From: Phenylobacterium sp. SCN 70-31
GTDB lineage: Bacteria > Pseudomonadota > Alphaproteobacteria > Caulobacterales > Caulobacteraceae
Length of the DNA: 64,000 nt
Assembly (NCBI RefSeq): GCF_001724605.1
Contig: NZ_MEEX01000015.1
Coordinates: 1-64,000 of the forward strand
Direction: 5' to 3'
In this document: piece by piece, positions 21,256 through 28,943 of the stretch
How positions within the stretch are numbered: the first letter of the stretch is position 1
Layout of the letters: each line of letters begins with the position of its first letter
Notes under the pieces: generated by a model
The model's input: only the letters and a program-made list of their open reading frames with translations
Database searches by the model: none
Told to the model about the DNA's origin: nothing
Translations under genes and position numbers: made by a program

Positions 21256-21759
21256 TCAGCCGGGCAGGCGCAGCATGGAAAGATCGCCCTCGAAGCCCGA
21301 GAGGCGCCAACGGCCGTCCGGCGCCTCGGTGAAATAGAGCAGGCACGGCCCGCCCTTCTTCGACATGGCGCAGACCCGGCCGTCGGGAACGCGCTGCAGC
21401 AGGGTGGAGACGGCCATCGGGCCGGGGATCTTCGTGTCGCGCCGGTAGCCGTAATACTCCGCCACCGCCCGGAACACGTCCGGCCGCAGGAAGGCGTCGC
21501 CGGCCAGGTCGGCCAGCGCGGGCGCGAGAAGGGCCGTCAGGGCGGCGGGCGCCCGCGAGTCGCGCCGGGCCTCGGCCACCAGGCGGGCCTGGATCTCCTG
21601 CTTCAGGGCGCGCTTGTCGACGAGGGCGTCGAACGTCGCCCGGTCGCCGTCGCGGATCGAGATCAGCAGGGCGTGGACGTCGGAGGCGGCGTCCAGCTTC
21701 TGCACCGTGGCGCAGGCCGAGAGACAGAGCGCCATCAGGCCGATCAGCACCGCGCGCAT
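21256..21759 (-). CDS. DUF2939-type predicted lipoprotein
   Basis: The start at 21759 is supported by GGGAG six bases upstream and gives a lipoprotein signal peptide (MRAVLIGLMALCLSAC) with the lipidated cysteine at residue 16. The mature part begins VQKLDAASDVHALLISIRDGD and resembles DUF2939 proteins, which are small envelope proteins of unknown function. It ends with RWRLSGFEGDLSMLRLP, a beta-rich region with a conserved-looking two-cysteine segment (VCAMSKKGGPCLLYF). It is 167 aa. Confidence 0.72.
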   Translation of the reverse strand: MRAVLIGLMALCLSACATVQKLDAASDVHALLISIRDGDRATFDALVDKRALKQEIQARLVAEARRDSRAPAALTALLAPALADLAGDAFLRPDVFRAVAEYYGYRRDTKIPGPMAVSTLLQRVPDGRVCAMSKKGGPCLLYFTEAPDGRWRLSGFEGDLSMLRLPG

Positions 21760-21871
21760 ATGTTTCTCCCGCCGTGAAGCCGCTCGTCGCGAAGCTTGCG
21801 TCCGCCAGCCTGGTCCCCGCAACCCGAACGGGGGATGAACGGGCGGCGTTCCCTTCCCATGCCCGTTCCCT

Positions 21872-22234
21872 TCACGCCGTCCAGACGTCGCCGTCGCGGG
21901 CCTCGACGGGCCAGGGCGTCAGGCGATCGCCCGCGCAGGGGCCGGCCACGCACAGGCCGCCCGGCTCGAACAGCGCGCCGTGGCCCGCGCACAGGATGTA
22001 ACGGCTGTCGCGCGTGAGGTAGCGGTCGTCCAGCGCGCTGAGCGGCCAGCCGGCGTGGGGGCAGGAATCCACGAAGCCGCGGACCGTGTCGCCCTGGCGC
22101 ACGACGAAGCCCGCGAACAGCTTCTGGTTCTCACGGAAGCGGAACCCGCGCGCGCCCGGATCGGCGATCTCGGTCAGGGCGCAGAGACGCAGGCCGGGCG
22201 CCGGGCGCGCGGGATTGGCGTCAGAGCTGGCCAA
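21872..22234 (-). CDS. Rieske 2Fe-2S protein
   Basis: A 120-residue stand-alone Rieske ferredoxin. The cluster ligands are Cys58 and His60 (CPHAGWPL) and Cys82 and His85 (CAGHGALF). It has no membrane span or signal peptide, so it is soluble and cytoplasmic and probably serves an oxygenase or acts as a small electron carrier. Its start overlaps the end of the YciI-like gene by 14 bases, placing it in the tsaD-gpsA-YciI operon. The 112 bases after it show nothing clear. Confidence 0.88.
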   Translation of the reverse strand: MASSDANPARPAPGLRLCALTEIADPGARGFRFRENQKLFAGFVVRQGDTVRGFVDSCPHAGWPLSALDDRYLTRDSRYILCAGHGALFEPGGLCVAGPCAGDRLTPWPVEARDGDVWTA

Positions 22235-22505
22235 CCGTCGCCCGGAACGGCCGGATCTCCACGCGCTCCCACAGGCCCGCTTTGGTGTAGGGGTCCTCGG
22301 CGTTGAACTTACGGGCTTCCGAGATGTCCTCGGCCTCCATGATCAGCAGCGAGCCGGCCATGTCGCCGCTCTCGGACAGGATCGGGCCGCCCACCTTGAT
22401 CCGGGGGCCGTAGCCGCGGGCGAACGCCAGGTGCGCCTCGCGGGTGGCCATGCGCAGGTCCAGCGAGTCGGGCTTGTCCACGCAGAGCAGGACGAAGTGC
22501 GGCAT
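22221..22505 (-). CDS. YciI-like protein
   Basis: A 94-residue member of the YciI family, a ferredoxin-like fold of uncertain role. It shows the family's N-terminal strand HFVLLCVDKPDSLDLR, a conserved His in TREAHLAFARGYG, and a C-terminal DPYTKAGLWERVEIRPF. The gene begins on the last base of gpsA and overlaps the Rieske gene. This gpsA-YciI pairing is familiar in alphaproteobacteria. Confidence 0.9.
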   Translation of the reverse strand: MPHFVLLCVDKPDSLDLRMATREAHLAFARGYGPRIKVGGPILSESGDMAGSLLIMEAEDISEARKFNAEDPYTKAGLWERVEIRPFRATVGQL

Positions 22506-23509
22506 CAGTTTTCCTCTCGAAGGGGACGGGACAGCAGGTCGCGGATCGCCTCGTCCACCTGGACCTCGCCGGCCAGGATGGCGGCGACGGCCTCACAGAT
22601 CGGGGTCTCCACGCCGAGTTTCGCGGCGAGCTGGCGGACGGCCGGGGCCGAGGCGACGCCCTCGGCCACAGAGAGCTTGCCCGCGAGGGCCTCGGCCAGC
22701 GTCTGACCGCCGCCCAGGGCTAGGCCGACGCTCATGTTGCGGGACTGAGGGCTGGAGCAGGTGAGCACCAGGTCGCCCAGGCCGCAGAGACCGGCCACCG
22801 TCTCGGCCTCGCCGCCCAGGGCGACGGCCAAGCGGGTGAGTTCCGAAAAGCCGCGCGTGATGAGCGCCGCGTGGGCCGAGCGGCCCAGATTGCGGCCTTC
22901 GACGATGCCGCAGGCGATGGCCAGCACGTTCTTCACCGCACCGCCGATCTCGGCGCCGATGACGTCGTCGGCGAAGTAGGGCCGGAACGCCGGCGTCGCG
23001 ATCGCCTCGCCCAGCGCCTCGGCGCAGGCCATGTCGGCGCAGGCCAGGGTGACGGCGCTGGGCAGGCCGCGGGCCACCTCGCCGGCGAAGCTGGGGCCGG
23101 CGAGGACGGCGGCGCGGGCCTGGGGGATGGTCTCGGCGAGGACGTCGGTCATCAGCTTGAGCGAGCCCTGCTCGACGCCTTTCGAGCACAGCACGACGGG
23201 CGTCCCCGGCCGGACACGCCCGGCGAAGGCCGACAGGGTGGCGCGCATGTGCTGGGCCGGCGGCACGGCCAGGACGAAATCCGCCGCGCCGAGGTCGGCC
23301 AGGTCGCCGGTGGCGCGGATGGAAGGCTCGAGAGCCACGCCGGGCAGGAAGGGCGGGTTCTCGTGGCGGGCGTTGATGGCCTCGACCACCTCGGGCTCGC
23401 GCGCCCAGAGCAGGACGTCGCGGCCCGCCCGGGCGCACACCTGGGCCAGCGCCGTGCCCCAGGCGCCGCCGCCGATGACGCCCGCCGATCGCAGGGGAGC
23501 TGAGGTCAT
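22505..23509 (-). CDS. gpsA: NAD(P)-dependent glycerol-3-phosphate dehydrogenase
   Basis: Reduces dihydroxyacetone phosphate to sn-glycerol 3-phosphate for phospholipid synthesis. The N-terminal nucleotide-binding loop is [14 protein letters not shown]. Conserved blocks include [25 protein letters not shown] and [21 protein letters not shown], which carries the catalytic Lys. It is 334 aa, full length. It overlaps tsaD by four bases upstream and touches the YciI gene downstream. Confidence 0.96.
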   Translation of the reverse strand: MTSAPLRSAGVIGGGAWGTALAQVCARAGRDVLLWAREPEVVEAINARHENPPFLPGVALEPSIRATGDLADLGAADFVLAVPPAQHMRATLSAFAGRVRPGTPVVLCSKGVEQGSLKLMTDVLAETIPQARAAVLAGPSFAGEVARGLPSAVTLACADMACAEALGEAIATPAFRPYFADDVIGAEIGGAVKNVLAIACGIVEGRNLGRSAHAALITRGFSELTRLAVALGGEAETVAGLCGLGDLVLTCSSPQSRNMSVGLALGGGQTLAEALAGKLSVAEGVASAPAVRQLAAKLGVETPICEAVAAILAGEVQVDEAIRDLLSRPLREEN

Positions 23510-24612
23510 GCCTTGGCGCCTTTCCGGCCGGCTTTGTGGGTCGGCGCCGCCGCCGCGGCCGCCGCGTCGAGGGGCCAGCGCGGCCGGGCGACGGCGTCCA
23601 GCGGGTCGGACAGGCCCAGGGCCAGCCGCTCGGCCCCGGCCAGGGCGATCATGGCGGCGTTGTCGGTGCAGTAGGCGAGCGGCGGTGCGGCGAAGCCGAA
23701 GCCGCGCGACCGGGCGACGGCCTCCAGTTCGGCGCGCACCGCGCCGTTGGCGGCCACGCCGCCGGCCACCACGAAGCGCAGGCCCCCCGCGCCGGCGTGT
23801 TCGCGGGCGTAGAGGTCCATGGCGCGGGCCGTCTTCTCGGCGAGCTGGCCCGCGATGGCGGCCTGGACCGCGGCGGCCAGGTCGCGGCGCCGCCCCTCGG
23901 TCGTCGCGCCTTCGGCCAGCCGGGCGGCGGCCGTCTTCAGCCCCGAGAACGAGAAATCGCAGTCCTTACGGCCCAGCAGCATGCGGGGCAGCACATAGGC
24001 CGAGGCGTCGCCGCCCTCGGCCAGCCGCTCCAGCGCCGGTCCGCCGGGATAGGGCAGGCCCAGGGCCTTGGCGATCTTGTCGAACGCCTCGCCCGCCGCG
24101 TCGTCGATGGTCGAACCCAGCCGGCGGCAGGCGCCCACGCCCTCGACGCTCAGGAGCTGGCAATGCCCGCCCGACACCAGCAGCAGCAAGAACGGATAGG
24201 GGATGTCGGCGCCCAGCCGGGCCGAGACGGCATGCCCCTCCAGATGGTTCACCGCCACCAGCGGCAGACCGCGCGCCAGGGCCACCGCCTTGCCGAACGA
24301 CAGGCCGACCATCACGCCGCCCACCAGCCCCGGCCCCGCCGTCGCCGCGACGCCGGTGAGGTCGCCGTAGCCGAGGCCGGCCTGGACCAGCGCCGCCTCG
24401 GCGATCGCCTCGATGCTCTCGACGTGGGCGCGGGCGGCGATCTCGGGCACCACGCCGCCGAAGGGGGCATGGGCGGCGATCTGCGATCCCACGACGGAAC
24501 TCAGCACCTCGGCCCGGCCGTCCGCGTCCAGCCGCACCACCGCCGCCGCGGTCTCGTCGCAGCTGGTTTCGAGGCCGAGGACGGTCTGATCGGAGGGAGG
24601 CGTCAGGGTCAT
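23506..24612 (-). CDS. tsaD: tRNA N6-adenosine threonylcarbamoyltransferase
   Basis: Transfers the threonylcarbamoyl group to A37 of ANN-decoding tRNAs (t6A). The ASKHA fold begins [16 protein letters not shown]. The metal-binding histidines are in NHLEGHA, and the nucleotide-binding segment [14 protein letters not shown] is typical, with [12 protein letters not shown] near residue 275. It is 368 aa, slightly extended at the C-terminus by a basic alanine-rich tail. First gene of the minus-strand tsaD-gpsA run and divergent from hemC, 69 bases apart. Confidence 0.96.
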   Translation of the reverse strand: MTLTPPSDQTVLGLETSCDETAAAVVRLDADGRAEVLSSVVGSQIAAHAPFGGVVPEIAARAHVESIEAIAEAALVQAGLGYGDLTGVAATAGPGLVGGVMVGLSFGKAVALARGLPLVAVNHLEGHAVSARLGADIPYPFLLLLVSGGHCQLLSVEGVGACRRLGSTIDDAAGEAFDKIAKALGLPYPGGPALERLAEGGDASAYVLPRMLLGRKDCDFSFSGLKTAAARLAEGATTEGRRRDLAAAVQAAIAGQLAEKTARAMDLYAREHAGAGGLRFVVAGGVAANGAVRAELEAVARSRGFGFAAPPLAYCTDNAAMIALAGAERLALGLSDPLDAVARPRWPLDAAAAAAAPTHKAGRKGAKA

Positions 24613-24681
24613 CCGGTTGCCGGGGATGGCCCGCTCCTGTAGCAGGCCGCTTCAACTCGTGTCCGAGGTAGACTGCCGACC

Positions 24682-25647
24682 GTGCCCACGCAACCGCCCG
24701 GCCTCAAACGTCCGATCCGGATCGGCGCCCGTGGCTCGAAGCTCAGCCTGACGCAGACGGGCCATGTCCGGGGCCTGATCGCGGCGGCCCTGGGCGCCGA
24801 TCCCGCCGACCCCGCGCAGGTCGAGGCCCTGACCGAGATCGTCGTCATCACCACCACGGGCGACCGGGTGCAGGACCGCCGGCTGCTGGAGATCGGCGGC
24901 AAGGGCCTGTTCACCCAGGAGATCGAGGAGGCGCTTCTCGAAGGCCGCATCGACTGCGCCGTCCATTCGCTGAAGGACATGCCGGCCGAGCTGCCCGACG
25001 GCCTGTGCATCGCCGCCATCCCCGAGCGCGAGGATCCGCGCGACGCCTTCCTGAGCCGCGGCCCCGAGCGCCTGGAGGACCTGCCGCAGGGCGCGCGCCT
25101 GGGCACCGCCAGCCTGCGCCGCCAGGCCCAGTCGCTGAACCGCCGGCCCGACCTGGACGTGCGGATGCTGCGCGGCAACGTCGACACCCGCCTGGCGCGG
25201 CTCGAGGCGGGCGACGCCGATGCGATCCTGCTGGCCTATGCGGGTCTGCGCCGGCTGGGCCTGGGTCACCTGCCCAAGAGCCTGATCGACCCGCGCGAGG
25301 TTCCCCCGGCGCCGGGCCAGGGCGCCCTGGCGATCGAGGCCCGCACGACCGACCGCGACCTGCCCTGGCTCGCCGCCCTGCGCTGCCAGGCCACCACCCT
25401 GCGGGTCACCGCCGAGCGGGGGGCGCTGGCCGCCCTGGAAGGGTCGTGCAAGACGCCCATCGGCGCCCACGCCTGGTTCGAGGGCGACCGGCTGGAGCTG
25501 GTGGTCGAGGCCCTGTCGCCGGGCGGGACCGACCGTTTCCGCCGCGCGGGCGCCGTGGACGCGCCGGGCCTGGAGGCCGCCCACGGCCTCGGCATGTCGC
25601 TGGGCGCGTCGATCAAGGCCGAGGCGGGCGACGCCATCGTGCTCTGA
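24682..25647 (+). CDS. hemC: Porphobilinogen deaminase (hydroxymethylbilane synthase)
   Basis: Polymerises four porphobilinogen units to hydroxymethylbilane in heme synthesis. The family signatures are IRIGARGSKLSLTQ at the start, AVHSLKDMPAELPDG, and GTASLRRQAQ. The dipyrromethane cofactor attaches to Cys256 in ALEGSCKTPIGAH. Translation starts at GTG 24682, with no strong ribosome site. The 321 residues are full length. hemD follows after a short gap that contains a three-copy repeat. Confidence 0.96.
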   Translation: MPTQPPGLKRPIRIGARGSKLSLTQTGHVRGLIAAALGADPADPAQVEALTEIVVITTTGDRVQDRRLLEIGGKGLFTQEIEEALLEGRIDCAVHSLKDMPAELPDGLCIAAIPEREDPRDAFLSRGPERLEDLPQGARLGTASLRRQAQSLNRRPDLDVRMLRGNVDTRLARLEAGDADAILLAYAGLRRLGLGHLPKSLIDPREVPPAPGQGALAIEARTTDRDLPWLAALRCQATTLRVTAERGALAALEGSCKTPIGAHAWFEGDRLELVVEALSPGGTDRFRRAGAVDAPGLEAAHGLGMSLGASIKAEAGDAIVL

Positions 25648-25658
25648 CGCCGGTGACG

Positions 25659-25709
25659 TTCCGCATCGCCCCGCATTCCGCATCGCCCGGCATTCCGCAT
25701 CGTCCCGCG
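25659..25709. repeat. Three tandem 17-bp repeats between hemC and hemD
   Basis: Three consecutive 17-base units begin TTCCGCATCG at 25659, 25676 and 25693. The second unit differs from the first by one base; the third has a few changes. A partial fourth start (TTCGG) follows. The units occupy nearly all of the hemC-hemD gap and contain no reading frame that matters. They look like recent slippage expansion. Confidence 0.8.
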
Positions 25710-25730
25710 TTCGGCTAACACCCCCGGACC

Positions 25731-26435
25731 ATGGCGGCCCGTCGGCAGAAGATCTGGATCACGCGCGCGCAGCCCGGCGCCGACGTCACCGCCGCGCGGG
25801 TCCGGGCGCTGGGCCACGACGCCGTGGTGGCGCCCCTGCTGGCGGTGCGCGCCCTGCCCGATGCGCGGATCGAGCTGGACGGCGTCGTCGCCCTGGCCTT
25901 CACGAGCGCCAACGGCGTCCGGGCGTTCGCCGACCTCAGCGGCGAGCGGTCGCTGAAGGTGTTCGTCGTGGGCGCGGCCACCGCCCAGGCGGCGCGTCAG
26001 GCCGGCTTCCGCTCGGTCCTGTCGGCCGACGGCGACGTCGAGGCCCTGGCCGACGGGATCGCCGGCCGCCGGGCCGAACTGCGCGGCGTCGTCCTGCATC
26101 CCGGCGCGGCCGAACCGGCCGGGGACCTCGCCGGCTCCCTGGCGCGGCACGGCGTGCAGGCGCGCCATCTCGTCCTGTACGAGACGACGCCCGTCGACCT
26201 GCCGGCGTCCGAGATCCAGGCGTTGCTGCGGAGCGACGCGGTGCTGTTGCACTCGCCCCGGGCCGCTCAGGTCCTGGCGGGCCTGCTGAAGGCCACGCCC
26301 GCCCCGGAGCTGCGGGCCCTCGGCCTGTCCCGGGCGGTGATCCGGCCCCTGGCGCGCGCGCGCCTGGCGGCCCGCGCGCATCCGCCCTTCCCGCTGGAGG
26401 CGGCGTTGCTCAACCTCATCGACCGACGGCCCTGA
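25731..26435 (+). CDS. hemD: Uroporphyrinogen-III synthase
   Basis: Closes hydroxymethylbilane to uroporphyrinogen III. HemD proteins are poorly conserved. This 234-residue protein has the expected two-lobe pattern, beginning KIWITRAQPGADVTAARVRA. The segments ALAFTSANGVRAF and FVVGAATAQAARQAGF are typical, and ETTPVDLPASEIQALLRSDAVLLHSPRAA lies in the second lobe (given here as its positions, about residues 150-180). The position after hemC supports the call. It ends three bases before the glycosyltransferase start. Confidence 0.88.
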   Translation: MAARRQKIWITRAQPGADVTAARVRALGHDAVVAPLLAVRALPDARIELDGVVALAFTSANGVRAFADLSGERSLKVFVVGAATAQAARQAGFRSVLSADGDVEALADGIAGRRAELRGVVLHPGAAEPAGDLAGSLARHGVQARHLVLYETTPVDLPASEIQALLRSDAVLLHSPRAAQVLAGLLKATPAPELRALGLSRAVIRPLARARLAARAHPPFPLEAALLNLIDRRP

Positions 26436-26438
26436 GCC

Positions 26439-27386
26439 ATGCCGGGTCCGCGGATCATCTACCTCACGCCCTACGCTCAGGTCCTCTCGGGCGGCACGAA
26501 GATGGTCTACCGGCACGTCGAAGCCCTGAACGCCATGGGCTTCGACGCAGTGGTCCGCCGGCCGGCGGAGGTGGACCCGCCCGGCTGGTTCCGCCACGAG
26601 GCCCGCAGCGAGGACATGGCCTCGCCGCTCCGCCCGGACGACATCCTGGTGCTGCCCGAGGACGCGCCCGAGGCGCTGATCCGGTGCGCGCCGCTGCCGA
26701 ACCCGAAGGTGATCTTCTGCCAGAGCCTGGTGGCCATGCCGGCCTTCTGGTCGTCGGCCGTGCCGCGCGAGGTCCAGGCGCGGTACCGCACGTTCCTGAC
26801 CGGCAGCGAGGGCATGGCGGCCTTCGTGGCCCGCCACTTCGACTACGACCTGATCTCGGTGGTCCCGGTGTTCGCCGACGAACGGCTGTTCCGGCCCGGC
26901 CCCAAGGCGCGGCTGATCGCCTGTTCGCCGCGCAAGCGCCCGTATGAGCAGCGGGCCATCCGCTACATGTTCGAGCGGCTGCACCCCGACGCCGCCGGAT
27001 GGCGCTGGGAGATCCTGGAGACCGAGACCGAAGCCCGGACCGCCGAGGTGATGGGCCGCGCGTCGGTCTTCCTCAGTCTGGCGCGCATGGAGTCCACCTG
27101 CCTGACCAACCTGGAGGCCATGGCCAGCGAATGCCTGATGACCGGCTTCACGGGCGTCGGGCCGCGCGAGTACGCCAGCCCCGTCAACGGGATCTGGGTG
27201 GACGAGGACGACTGCGAAGCCGCCGCCCACGCGCTGTCGCGGGCCTGCGCCCTGGCCGACGCCGGAGGCGGCGCCGCGGCGCTGATGCGCCACGCCGCCC
27301 GGACCACGGCCGCCCGCTGGACCTACGCCGGCTTCCGCGAGCGGCTCGCCTCGTTCTGGCGCGACCGGATGGGCGTGACCGCATGA
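26439..27386 (+). CDS. GT-B fold glycosyltransferase-like protein
   Basis: A 315-residue protein resembling group-1 glycosyltransferases. The N-terminal lobe begins IIYLTPYAQVLSGGTKMVYR with the glycine-rich acceptor loop. The C-terminal lobe carries RMESTCLTNLEAMASEC, which fits the E-x7-E nucleotide-sugar pattern. No signal peptide or membrane span is seen. The donor and acceptor sugars are unknown. It follows hemD by three bases, so it may ride on the heme transcript, and precedes a tRNA gene. Confidence 0.7.
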   Translation: MPGPRIIYLTPYAQVLSGGTKMVYRHVEALNAMGFDAVVRRPAEVDPPGWFRHEARSEDMASPLRPDDILVLPEDAPEALIRCAPLPNPKVIFCQSLVAMPAFWSSAVPREVQARYRTFLTGSEGMAAFVARHFDYDLISVVPVFADERLFRPGPKARLIACSPRKRPYEQRAIRYMFERLHPDAAGWRWEILETETEARTAEVMGRASVFLSLARMESTCLTNLEAMASECLMTGFTGVGPREYASPVNGIWVDEDDCEAAAHALSRACALADAGGGAAALMRHAARTTAARWTYAGFRERLASFWRDRMGVTA

Positions 27387-27402
27387 CGCCGCGCTGGCGC
27401 CT

Positions 27403-27429
27403 TTGCAAATCGAGGCCTTGCGGTTAAAA
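27403..27429 (+). promoter_or_regulatory. Possible tRNA-Thr promoter
   Basis: TTGCAA and TTAAAA are spaced by 15 bases and end 20 bases before the tRNA. The boxes are weak matches and the spacing is short, so this is tentative. Confidence 0.3.
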
Positions 27430-27449
27430 GCCCGCGTCCCCGGACAGGA

Positions 27450-27525
27450 GCCGCCTTAGCTCAGCCGGTAGAGCGGCGCATTCGTAATGCGTAGGTCAGG
27501 TGTTCGAGTCACCTAGGCGGCACCA
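27450..27525 (+). tRNA. tRNA-Thr (anticodon CGT)
   Basis: A 76-base cloverleaf. The acceptor stem GCCGCCT pairs with AGGCGGC, the D-arm contains AGCTCAGCCGGTAGAGC, the anticodon loop is TTCGTAA, and the T-loop is TTCGAGTC. A genomically encoded CCA end sits at 27523-27525 and is followed by six Ts that can terminate transcription. It decodes ACG. No duplicated 3' end or integrase is nearby. Confidence 0.96.
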
Positions 27526-27668
27526 TTTTTTCAATGACTTAGTGGCGTCTGGGGCGGCAAGCTCGAGCGTCCCGGATGATCTTCTGCCGTCGCCGGAAGC
27601 GCGGCTATGGGGGTCTTCTTTCCGAAGGTCTCCGTTGCTCCGGATCGGTGAGCTCCGTAGCTTCGTCC

Positions 27669-28511
27669 CTAACCGGCCTTGCGTCTCTTCGGCCGGGCGG
27701 TGGTCGCCTTGGCCCGGCCGGCTTTCGCCGGCGTCTTGTCCTTGGCCGCGAGGCTGGCGCGGAGGGCCTCCATCAGGTCGACCACGTTGGTGTCTTCCGG
27801 CTCGGGGACGGCGGCGAGCTTGCGGCCCTTCCGCTTGTCCGCGATCAGCGCCTTCAGCGCTTCCTCGTAGCGATCGACGAACTGGCTGGGGTCGAACGGC
27901 CCTTCCTGCTGCTCGATGATCTTCTCGGCGATCGCGACCATCTTCGGGTCGGCCTTCACGTCGCGGATGGCGCCGAAGATCTCGTCGGGTTTCCGGACCT
28001 CGGCGTCGGAGCGGAGGGTGTAGGCGAGAATGCCCTTCCCCCGCGGCTCCAGCGCGAGGATGCGTTCCCGGGTGGACATGACCACGCGTCCCAGCGCGAT
28101 CTGACCCGACGTCTCCATGGCCCTGCGAATGACGGCGAACGGCTCCTCGGCGAGCTTGCCGTCCGGAGCGAGGTAGTAGGGATTGTCCCAGTAGATCCGG
28201 TCGATGTCGGCCGCCGGCACGAAGCGCTCGATATCGATGGTGCGGGTGCTTTCCAGCTTGACCGATCGGATCTCCTCGTCGGTCAGAAGAACGTACTCGC
28301 CCTTCGACACCTCGTAGCCCTTGACCAGGCTGGACCGTTCGACCGGCCCGGTGTCGGGGTCGGTGGTGATCATCCGAATCCGGTTGTTGGTCTCGGGATT
28401 GATCAGGTTGAAGTGGACGTCGCCCCCCGCGCTGGTGGCGGTGTAGAGCGCCACGGGACAGGTGACGAGCGACAGTTTCAGGTGGCCCTGCCAGGTCGGG
28501 CGATACGCCAT
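27669..28511 (-). CDS. ku: Ku protein, non-homologous end joining
   Basis: Ring-shaped homodimer that threads onto DNA double-strand ends and recruits LigD. The 280 residues cover the bacterial Ku core, beginning YRPTWQGHLKLSLVTCPVAL, with KGYEVSKGEYVLLTDEEI and FVPAADIDRIYWDNPYYLAP. A lysine-rich C-terminal tail from about residue 255 (KTPAKAGRAKATTARPKRRK) may bind DNA. It lies downstream of the small gene at 28574 on the same strand and faces away from ligD. Between the tRNA and the ku stop (27532-27668) nothing else is visible. Confidence 0.96.
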   Translation of the reverse strand: MAYRPTWQGHLKLSLVTCPVALYTATSAGGDVHFNLINPETNNRIRMITTDPDTGPVERSSLVKGYEVSKGEYVLLTDEEIRSVKLESTRTIDIERFVPAADIDRIYWDNPYYLAPDGKLAEEPFAVIRRAMETSGQIALGRVVMSTRERILALEPRGKGILAYTLRSDAEVRKPDEIFGAIRDVKADPKMVAIAEKIIEQQEGPFDPSQFVDRYEEALKALIADKRKGRKLAAVPEPEDTNVVDLMEALRASLAAKDKTPAKAGRAKATTARPKRRKAG

Positions 28512-28573
28512 GTCGATATCCCTTCGGGCCCTCGCCCGACCGACTCAACGGACGTCCGGCCGATTCGTTCGGC

Positions 28574-28816
28574 CTATTCGCAGGAGCGGGTCTCGCCGGT
28601 GTCGAGGTCGATCCGGAAGCAGCGCTCGCCCCCGTCCTCCAGATTGCGCACGATGACGCTCAGGTCGTCGCTCCCGTCGACGGCCGGATGACAGGTCTCG
28701 ACGTAGGCGATCGCGGCGGCCTCGAACGAGGTCTCCTCGACGATCCGCGAAGGGCCGCCGGCGAGCCGCGGGTGAACGCGGAAGGATCGTGGGGGGCTTT
28801 CCGTGGCCTGCGGCAT
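28574..28816 (-). CDS. Small DUF5961-like protein beside ku and ligD
   Basis: An 80-residue protein whose start at 28816 follows GGAG by eight bases; the open frame upstream of it runs into ligD antisense and is not credible. It reads as one compact domain: [19 protein letters not shown], then [14 protein letters not shown], and a C-terminal beta hairpin [18 protein letters not shown] believe it matches the alphaproteobacterial DUF5961 family, from memory only. It is transcribed with ku, 62 bases upstream of it. Confidence 0.72.
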   Translation of the reverse strand: MPQATESPPRSFRVHPRLAGGPSRIVEETSFEAAAIAYVETCHPAVDGSDDLSVIVRNLEDGGERCFRIDLDTGETRSCE

Positions 28817-28943
28817 GTCGGGCTCTCCTGACGCAGGATCAACGCACCGGCCGCCGAAAGGATTCATCGCGGCGCCCACGCCGGGCTGGATCGGCCGGGC
28901 GACCCGTTCGTTCAACACTCCGAAACCGAGTGGGATACAGGCG

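Noticed and set aside
25266..27293. 675-codon minus-strand open frame across hemC, hemD and the glycosyltransferase gene
   Set aside because: Spans three well-supported plus-strand genes and shows typical shadow composition.
27450..27525. tRNA-Thr 3' end as an integration site of a genomic island ending near 31.5 kb
   Set aside because: No integrase and no second copy of the tRNA 3' end were seen, and ku/ligD have normal composition.
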